From Thiorhodovibrio frisius (GTDB lineage Bacteria > Pseudomonadota > Gammaproteobacteria > Chromatiales > Chromatiaceae), in the NCBI RefSeq assembly GCF_033954835.1, contig NZ_CP121471.1, forward strand, positions 868,001 through 932,000: a DNA stretch of 64,000 bases. Direction: 5' to 3'. The number at the start of each line of letters is the position of its first letter. Positions within the stretch are counted from its first letter, which is position 1. A program made the translations under genes and the position numbers. The notes beneath the pieces were generated by a model that did not search any database, had not been told where the DNA came from, and was given only the letters and a program-made list of their open reading frames with translations. Of the stretch, positions 58,677 through 64,000 are shown piece after piece.

Positions 58677-59087
58677 TCGTTTGGTCGCGATGGTCTTGGC
58701 ATCCTGGCTCCTTCTAATTTCAGATATTTTTCTGGTTGATTTTTATCATTGATCAAATTTGGTGAATCCGACTTTACCATTTCTCACCAGAGATGAGGAG
58801 TGCAAGCGGTTGTCGTCTCGCTTCTGGCGGGCCGTCCGGCAGGCCTGGCATGCCATGGGAAAAGCGGTGGCTCAGCTGCTGGCGCGGGGATGAAGAATCT
58901 CGCGATGGACGCGGATGGCGCGGTCTTTGGGTGCCCCGAATTGCCTCCCGAACGCCCGTCTTAGTGCAAAGAAGGCTAAAATGACCCTTTGATGTGGCTC
59001 GCCCGAGCGAGGGCCAAGCCTGCTTTGTGCATTGAGCCACGTTGCACCATAACAACCAGCGGCGCCTGCCGCACTTGGAGAATTCGG
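58677..59087. other. Intergenic region between divergent cytochrome and DUF302 genes
   Basis: About 410 bases. An A/T-rich stretch (58715-58760, TTTTTCTGGTTGATTTTTATC) probably holds promoters for the cytochrome side. The part at 58790-59050 contains only frames without ribosome sites. I see nothing else I can support. Confidence 0.4.
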
Positions 59088-59666
59088 ATGAAATTTGTTC
59101 GCAACCTCTTTGCCGTCATCGGCCTTTTGTCCGTGCTTGCGCTCGGCTACGGCTATCTCCGCGTTAGCTCGGCTTTGGCCGATTTCGATCCCGAGTTTCC
59201 TCGCGTTTATGCCGAGTTCGCACAGCGCCTGCTCGAAAGCGGCGATCCGGGTGTCGCCTTGATGTGGTCGGTGCCGGTTGAAGAAGGGCTCACCGCCGAG
59301 GACGTGGTTGAGTCGATGAAAAGTCTTGCCGTCGCGCACAACTTTCTGTTCGTCGGGGAGTCGCCTTTTTACAAACAGATTGAGGCCATTACTGGCGAGG
59401 ACTATCGCTACGTTAATTTTCTCTCGTTCTGCGACGCCCGCGTCGGGCGCATGATGCTTGAATATCGCAATGAATACAGCGGCTTTATGCCGTGCCGGAT
59501 TGCCCTGGTTGAAGACGAAAAGGGCAATCTGAAACTCTACAGTCTGAATCTCGATTTAATGATTTACGGCGGGACGGACTTGCCGCCGGATCTGAAAGAA
59601 TCGGCCATCAGAGTGCGCGACACCATTCGCGCCATTATGGAAGGAGGAGCCGCTGGCGAGTTTTGA
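59088..59666 (+). CDS. DUF302 domain-containing membrane-anchored protein
   Basis: A 192-residue protein with an N-terminal signal/anchor (FVRNLFAVIGLLSVLALGYG). The DUF302 core starts at LESGDPGVALMWSVPVEEGL and includes FCDARVGRMMLEYRNEYSGF and PCRIALVEDEKGNLKLYSLN, with the C-terminal MEGGAAGEF typical of the group common in sulfur-oxidising gammaproteobacteria. The ATG at 59088 follows TTGGAGAATTCG. The function of DUF302 proteins is not established; links to sulfur and c-type cytochrome genes are common. Confidence 0.85.
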   Translation: MKFVRNLFAVIGLLSVLALGYGYLRVSSALADFDPEFPRVYAEFAQRLLESGDPGVALMWSVPVEEGLTAEDVVESMKSLAVAHNFLFVGESPFYKQIEAITGEDYRYVNFLSFCDARVGRMMLEYRNEYSGFMPCRIALVEDEKGNLKLYSLNLDLMIYGGTDLPPDLKESAIRVRDTIRAIMEGGAAGEF

Positions 59667-59746
59667 TTCGCGCAGCGGCGAGTCGTTTCTGCGACCTACT
59701 GTGAATCACACGGATTCATTACCCTGGGTGGTTGGGACCATGAACG

Positions 59747-60991
59747 TTAGTATGCCGGGGCGCTGGCGTCGTACTTCAGTCCTTTCTCGGCCGCCTGCTC
59801 GCGCACTGCGCTAAATATCTTGTGATCCAGCGAGTCTTCGGCATCGCCGCTTTCGGCAACTTTTGACTTCAGATACTCAGCGCGCTGGTCGCTCAATGCC
59901 TGGATTTGTGCGCTTAGCTCTTCGCGCTCACGGGCTTTTTGCTCGATCAGGGCGCGCTGTTCGGTCTTGCTGAGACTGACGAGCGGGGCCGGTAATTCCT
60001 CGGCCGGCAAGGCGTCGAGTTCCAGGCGTCCGCTGGTCACTTCGTCGACCAACTCGTGCTCGCCGATCAGGCTGGCCTTGCCGCTTTTGGAGGTGACAAA
60101 GTCCGCGCGTCTGGCCATGGCTGCGGGCGAGGCTGCTGCCTTGGCGGCCTTCTCGACGGCGAGCTTGTCGCTGCGGGCCGCGCGTTCCTCAGTCTTGCCA
60201 TAGTAGAGTCGGGTGTCATCAAGCTTTGCGGATAGCTCGGCCAGCTCGCCGTCGTAGGGTGTGGCGACGGCGACCGCACTGCCGTTCTGCTCAACCTGAA
60301 AATAGCCGCCACCGCCGAGCTGGGCGATCTGCTGCCATTGGCCCGCCGTATCTGCATGGCTGCCGCACTGAATGGCGTTGACATGAATGCCGCCTTTCTT
60401 GGCCAGCGCGAGTGTCTGCGGGTAGGGGGTATCGTTGGCATAATCCATGTGCGCAGGCGCGTCCCCAACCAGGAAAATCACCTGATACGCACTGCCGTCC
60501 TGGCTCCATTGGATGCGGTGCAGTGCATCGTGCAGCGCCTGATTGACGCTTTCCGGCCCATCGCCGCCGCCATTGGCCTGAAACTGCATCAGCTCGGCAT
60601 GAATGGCGTCCAGGTCGGGTGAAAGATTGGTCACCCGGGTGACATAGTCATCGCCGCGATCGCGATAGGTCACCAGCCCGATGCGAATTTCCGGCGCCGG
60701 CTCGGCCGCTGCCATGGTGGAGGCGATAGACCAGATCTTGTCCTTGGCAGCCTGAATCAGCCCGCCCATGCTGCCGGTGGTATCCAGCACGAAGACGGCT
60801 TCAATCACCGGATGCTGTCGGGTATCCGGCAAATTGACCTGGTTCGCGTCGTTGGTCGGAAGTTCAGGGATTGGCGTCGCCGGCGCCGAGAATGCCTCGC
60901 GGATGCCCGGATAGCCAAGAATCGCCAGCAGGGTGAGTCCGCCAAGTCCAGCAGCCATCAGCGGAACCATGGTTTTGGTGTGTTTGCGCAT
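59747..60991 (-). CDS. VWA-domain protein with N-terminal anchor
   Basis: A 414-residue protein with an uncleaved N-terminal TM helix (VPLMAAGLGGLTLLAILGYP). The VWA domain (about 63-260) has EAVFVLDTTGSMGGLIQAAK (MIDAS), VTYRDRGDDYVT and VIFLVGDAPAHMDY. A charged coiled-coil tail follows (about 270-400, EQRALIEQKAREREELSAQI). It is the last gene of a minus-strand set after the PspA-like and membrane genes, 68 bases downstream of the latter. Confidence 0.85.
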   Translation of the reverse strand: MRKHTKTMVPLMAAGLGGLTLLAILGYPGIREAFSAPATPIPELPTNDANQVNLPDTRQHPVIEAVFVLDTTGSMGGLIQAAKDKIWSIASTMAAAEPAPEIRIGLVTYRDRGDDYVTRVTNLSPDLDAIHAELMQFQANGGGDGPESVNQALHDALHRIQWSQDGSAYQVIFLVGDAPAHMDYANDTPYPQTLALAKKGGIHVNAIQCGSHADTAGQWQQIAQLGGGGYFQVEQNGSAVAVATPYDGELAELSAKLDDTRLYYGKTEERAARSDKLAVEKAAKAAASPAAMARRADFVTSKSGKASLIGEHELVDEVTSGRLELDALPAEELPAPLVSLSKTEQRALIEQKAREREELSAQIQALSDQRAEYLKSKVAESGDAEDSLDHKIFSAVREQAAEKGLKYDASAPAY

Positions 60992-61059
60992 GATCGAATC
61001 CTCGATACAGTAAAAAATAACAAGTCATTGATTGGTCGTAGTCGGACTGAGCAGTCCTC

Positions 61060-61617
61060 TCAGCCGCGCGCCGCCAGCCGTTGCAAGGCCCGCTCCGCCG
61101 CCCGTTCGGCCGCCGCGAAACCTTCCTTGCCATCAGCTTCCCGCCTCGTCTTGCCACCTGGTTGCGGAATTAGCACAAAGAGCGCTTGGGTCAGTAGCCA
61201 GGTCCAGACTGCCAGCAACAGGCTGGCGCTGTGCGCCAGCGCCCAGAAGCCCGCAATGGTGCCAAACACAAGCAGGCTCGCATCCAATAGCGCTGCCACT
61301 GGCGTGCGGTGAAAGCACCAGACGCGGGTCAGCCAGATAAACCCGAGCTGCACCAGCAGCAGCGGCCAGAGCGAGGGAAAGAGGGTTGCGCTGAACAAAG
61401 CAGCCAGAACCCAAGCGAGCAGTAGCCCGATGCGCCCCGCCGGCGTTGGGCTGCGTGCGAGCAGATAGAGCCCGTAGCCCAATCCCAGAAGCAGGCACAG
61501 CCAGACCAGGCGCTCCTGTGGCGGGGCCAAGGGGATGAGTGCATAGTGGATCACAGAGGTGCTGAGGGCGCCGAGGAGGGCGACCGCGACCCCTTCGCCA
61601 AAGCTGGGCCTGTTCAT
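61060..61617 (-). CDS. Small inner-membrane protein of unknown function
   Basis: A 185-residue protein with five or so predicted TM helices (e.g. GVAVALLGALSTSVIHYALI, LLAWVLAALFSATLFPSLWP, ASLLLAVWTWLLTQALFVLI) and a basic/acidic cytosolic tail. The start overlaps the pspA-like stop by ATGA. I do not recognise the family. Linkage to PspA and VWA proteins suggests an envelope-related role. Confidence 0.75.
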   Translation of the reverse strand: MNRPSFGEGVAVALLGALSTSVIHYALIPLAPPQERLVWLCLLLGLGYGLYLLARSPTPAGRIGLLLAWVLAALFSATLFPSLWPLLLVQLGFIWLTRVWCFHRTPVAALLDASLLVFGTIAGFWALAHSASLLLAVWTWLLTQALFVLIPQPGGKTRREADGKEGFAAAERAAERALQRLAARG

Positions 61618-62165
61618 GCCGCCGCCTCCTGCTGGCGCTTGGCCTGCAAGAGCGCAATTTCGATATCCGCATCCCGTATTGGTGGGCTGTCAGACGCAGC
61701 CGAGGCGAAATCCACGTCTTCACCACCGATGTTTGACGCATCGGTCTCAAACACCGCCGCGCGGGCGCGCAGGTCGTTTAAGCGGTTGTCCTGTTCGCTC
61801 AGGCGCGCCTGGCATTGTGTGCGTGCGCGGTTGTTCTCATCCGCGCTTTGGTTCAGCCGCGCAAGTGCCCGCTCCGCTTCCAGTTTGCGCCGCAGCACCG
61901 CGCGGGCCAGGTCATCCTGTCCAGCGGCCAGGCAATCCTCTAGTGCGTCCTGATGCTGCGCGAGCCGTTGTTCGATTTCGGCCTGACGCTGTTCGTTTCG
62001 CGCCGCTTCCTGCTCCAGACGCCTGAGCCGGGCTTGTTCCAACGCTTGTGCCTGCTCCATCTCGCGCACCGCCTGCGCCAGCACCAGCTCGGGTGCCTCC
62101 AGGCGATCGAGCATGGCATTGAGATCGGCGCGCAGCAGGCGCGACAATCGGGTGATAATGGCCAT
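61614..62165 (-). CDS. PspA/IM30-family protein (short)
   Basis: A 183-residue coiled-coil protein. The N-terminus MAIITRLSRLLRADLNAMLD is the PspA/IM30 opening (membrane-binding amphipathic helix), followed by EAPELVLAQAVREMEQAQAL and long charged heptads to about residue 140. It is shorter than canonical PspA (222 aa). The family remodels stressed membranes by forming ESCRT-like oligomers. It is first in an operon with the membrane and VWA genes and divergent from the OmpR-type regulator. Confidence 0.84.
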   Translation of the reverse strand: MAIITRLSRLLRADLNAMLDRLEAPELVLAQAVREMEQAQALEQARLRRLEQEAARNEQRQAEIEQRLAQHQDALEDCLAAGQDDLARAVLRRKLEAERALARLNQSADENNRARTQCQARLSEQDNRLNDLRARAAVFETDASNIGGEDVDFASAASDSPPIRDADIEIALLQAKRQQEAAA

Positions 62166-62318
62166 GAAGCTGTCCTCCGTCGTTGCTGTGAATTGACGCT
62201 TTAAAGTCTAGGAGCAGGCGGCGGCCAAGCGTAGACAGGCTTTGGTAAAGATCAGGCGCGAGGATTTACCAGATATTTACCTTCCGGCGGGCAGAGAGCA
62301 TTTACGCTTGTGATATGC

Positions 62319-62473
62319 CAAACCCCTTTGGAATTTTGGCTCGTTTTGGGCCGGGTGACGGCCGCGGGGGACGCCGTGAATACTTCCCTGTAGGCTTCCC
62401 GGCGGCGTCCTGCCGCCGAGACCCCCGTGGCCGTCACCCGACCCAAAACCGACAAACCAATTTGCAATTGGTC
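62319..62473. repeat. Long palindromic intergenic repeat, copy 2
   Basis: Left arm 62344-62370 and right arm 62422-62448 are complementary at 25 of 27 positions (TTTTGGGCCGGGTGACGGCC on the left). The loop carries CTTCCCGGCGGCGTCC, shared with copy 1 at 12901-13085, as is the entry AACCCCTTTGGAATTTTGGC. It lies between pspA and the response regulator and could form a very stable RNA hairpin in the 5' leader of either transcript. Confidence 0.85.
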
Positions 62474-62532
62474 TATGCGATCACCGCAGGATTGACTGGG
62501 GTGAAACTGGACCGGCTCCAGGTTGAGGTTGG

Positions 62533-63240
62533 ATGAATACGCACAACAAATCCCGTCTGCTGGTCATTGAGGACGAAGAGCCGATTCGCGTCGGGCTTGA
62601 GGATCTGTTCGTCTTTCACGGCTATGAGGTGGAGAGCGCCGCCGACGGGCCAGGCGGGCTGGCCAAGGCGCTCAGTGGCAAGTTCGATCTGATTCTGCTC
62701 GACATCATGCTGCCGGGCCTCGATGGCTTTGCCATCTGCGATCAGGTGCGGGCGGTTGATCGCGCCCAACCCATCATCATGCTAACCGCGCGCACTGCCG
62801 ATGAAGACATCATCCAGGGCCTACGCCTGGGGGCCGATGACTATGTCGCCAAGCCCTTTTCTGTCACCGAGCTAGTGCTGCGGGTGGGGGCGGTGCTGCG
62901 TCGCAGCGGCGCGGACGATGCCGCCGCCCGTCCCCTACAGCTTGGTGATCTCAGGCTCGATCTTGGTAACCTGTGCGGGCAGCGCGGCGCGGAAGAGATT
63001 CCCTTCACTCGGCGCGAAGCCGAAATTCTCGGGTATCTGGCGGCTCAGGAGGCGCGCCCGGTTAGCCGCGAGGAACTGCTGCACAGGGTTTGGGGTTATG
63101 CCCGTGATTGTGGCATCGAGACCCGCACTGTCGATATTCATATCGCCAAGCTCAGGCGCAAGATCGAGACCGATCCAGGCCATCCGCAATGGCTGCAAAC
63201 AGTGCGCGGTCTGGGCTACCGACTGCGGCTCGCGCCCTGA
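62533..63240 (+). CDS. OmpR-family two-component response regulator
   Basis: A 235-residue regulator. The receiver domain (1-120) has DEEP, the phospho-acceptor Asp57 in LILLDIMLPG, Thr in IMLTART and Lys in YVAKPFSVTE. The winged-helix DNA-binding domain (about 135-232) contains FTRREAEILGYLAAQEARPV and CGIETRTVDIHIAKLRRKIE. The next gene on the same strand is a kinase, 61 bases on. Divergence from the pspA operon suggests, but does not prove, that it controls that operon. Confidence 0.92.
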   Translation: MNTHNKSRLLVIEDEEPIRVGLEDLFVFHGYEVESAADGPGGLAKALSGKFDLILLDIMLPGLDGFAICDQVRAVDRAQPIIMLTARTADEDIIQGLRLGADDYVAKPFSVTELVLRVGAVLRRSGADDAAARPLQLGDLRLDLGNLCGQRGAEEIPFTRREAEILGYLAAQEARPVSREELLHRVWGYARDCGIETRTVDIHIAKLRRKIETDPGHPQWLQTVRGLGYRLRLAP

Positions 63241-63301
63241 AGTGGGCGCCCTGAAGTGCGCGCCATCAATCGCTCGCGCTCATCCATGACGGCTCAGAAC
63301 G

Positions 63302-64000
63302 ATGTCCGTGCAAGCACTCGATGACCGCCGCGCCCGGCGCCGGCTGAAGCTTGGCATCGGGCTGTTTGTGCTGGCGCTGGTGATTCCCAGCGGCTTGCTG
63401 GTGTTCAAGGCCTACGACCAGATGAAATGGGAGTCTTTCCGCGCCCAGCAACTGGTGGCGGAGGAACTGGCCGCGCGTATCGACGCCCGCCTGGCGGCGC
63501 TGGTGCGCGAGGAGGATGCTCGCCCGATTGGGGACTATGGCTTTTTACGCGAGCCCTCTGCCAGCGCCCCGGGTGTTCGCAACCGCTCCCCGCTCGCCGA
63601 GCTGGATGGCGCGACCGAGATTCCCGGCCTGATCGGCTACTTTGAAGTCGCACCCGATGGCCGCTTCCGCTCGCCGCTGGTGCCGACGGCGGAACTGTCG
63701 GTCGCCCAACTTGGACTCGATCCCGCCGAATTGGTCTTGCGACAGGCCCGGGCGCATGACATTGCGCAGGTGCTGATTGGTAATCGGCTAGTCGAACGCG
63801 CGCAGGAGGATGCGCAGCTACAGCTCGGTGCCGGCAATCGAGCCGACGGGGAGCGGATGCGCGATTCCGTCGCTGACGGAAGCGATTCTGCGCTGGTGGG
63901 ATCGAGGCAGGCCACAATGAACGCGATGGATCAGGAGGCATCGGATGCGTCTCCTGGCTGGATGGAGGAAGCTCCGGCGCCCGTTTCCGCACCAACGGAG
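63302..64000 (+). CDS. Sensor histidine kinase, N-terminal sensor part, cut by window end
   Basis: An ATG at 63302 opens a frame that stays open for 233 codons to the window end. An N-terminal basic segment (RRARRRLKLG) precedes a TM helix (IGLFVLALVIPSGLLVFKAY), then a periplasmic region with EVAPDGRFRSPLVPT. No kinase domain is inside the window, so the identity rests on its place directly after the response regulator and on the sensor layout. The right end is not a true gene end. Confidence 0.7.
   Translation, partial: MSVQALDDRRARRRLKLGIGLFVLALVIPSGLLVFKAYDQMKWESFRAQQLVAEELAARIDARLAALVREEDARPIGDYGFLREPSASAPGVRNRSPLAELDGATEIPGLIGYFEVAPDGRFRSPLVPTAELSVAQLGLDPAELVLRQARAHDIAQVLIGNRLVERAQEDAQLQLGAGNRADGERMRDSVADGSDSALVGSRQATMNAMDQEASDASPGWMEEAPAPVSAPTE

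Overview
The window looks like a chromosome segment of a high-GC gammaproteobacterium, most probably a purple sulfur bacterium (Chromatiales). The evidence is the conserved block rlmN-pilW-rodZ-hisS-yfgM-bamB-der, a flavocytochrome c sulfide dehydrogenase flavoprotein (FccB), a periplasmic multihaem cytochrome, a DUF302 protein and a LOV photoreceptor. The lineage is inferred from gene content, not from a marker search.

Layout. Positions 1-7.6 kb hold the housekeeping block on the + strand (RNA methylation, pilus assembly, cell shape, tRNA charging, outer-membrane assembly, ribosome GTPase). Positions 7.6-17.3 kb hold scattered core genes: a DUF4124 protein, a DEAD-box helicase, a GH13 enzyme, a cyclopropane-synthase-like methyltransferase, a lipoprotein, rimO, ispH and thiO. 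Positions 17.3-18.4 kb hold a short LOV protein and an SRPBCC protein.

From 18.7 to 48.7 kb the window is accessory and mosaic. Three giant repeat proteins lie here (20253-24713, 25953-32333 and 39781-45999). The first two sit in a tandemly duplicated cassette that shares its upstream flank (3' end of an AraC-type regulator, a palindrome and the 5' leader) and its downstream flank (terminator and Rpn/DUF4351 nuclease relic). The second is split by one in-frame amber codon. Also here are a VapBC-type toxin-antitoxin pair, two near-identical AAA/PD-(D/E)XK genes 13 kb apart with one strongly divergent internal segment, a LytS-like kinase with a BTAD-output response regulator, an outer-membrane beta-barrel protein, and several gene fragments.

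From 48.7 to 64 kb there are a von Willebrand protein with six Ig-like repeats and a corrinoid protein / UroD-family methyltransferase / hybrid histidine kinase operon, which is the best candidate for a little-described system (methyl transfer coupled to phosphorelay). An apparent deletion joins a multihaem cytochrome gene to the 3' part of fccB. A DUF302 protein follows, then a PspA-membrane protein-VWA operon that diverges from an OmpR-type two-component pair cut by the window end.

Two copies of a long palindromic intergenic element lie at 12.9 and 62.3 kb. I saw no tRNA, rRNA, CRISPR array or intact transposase. No type I secretion genes for the giant proteins are in the window.
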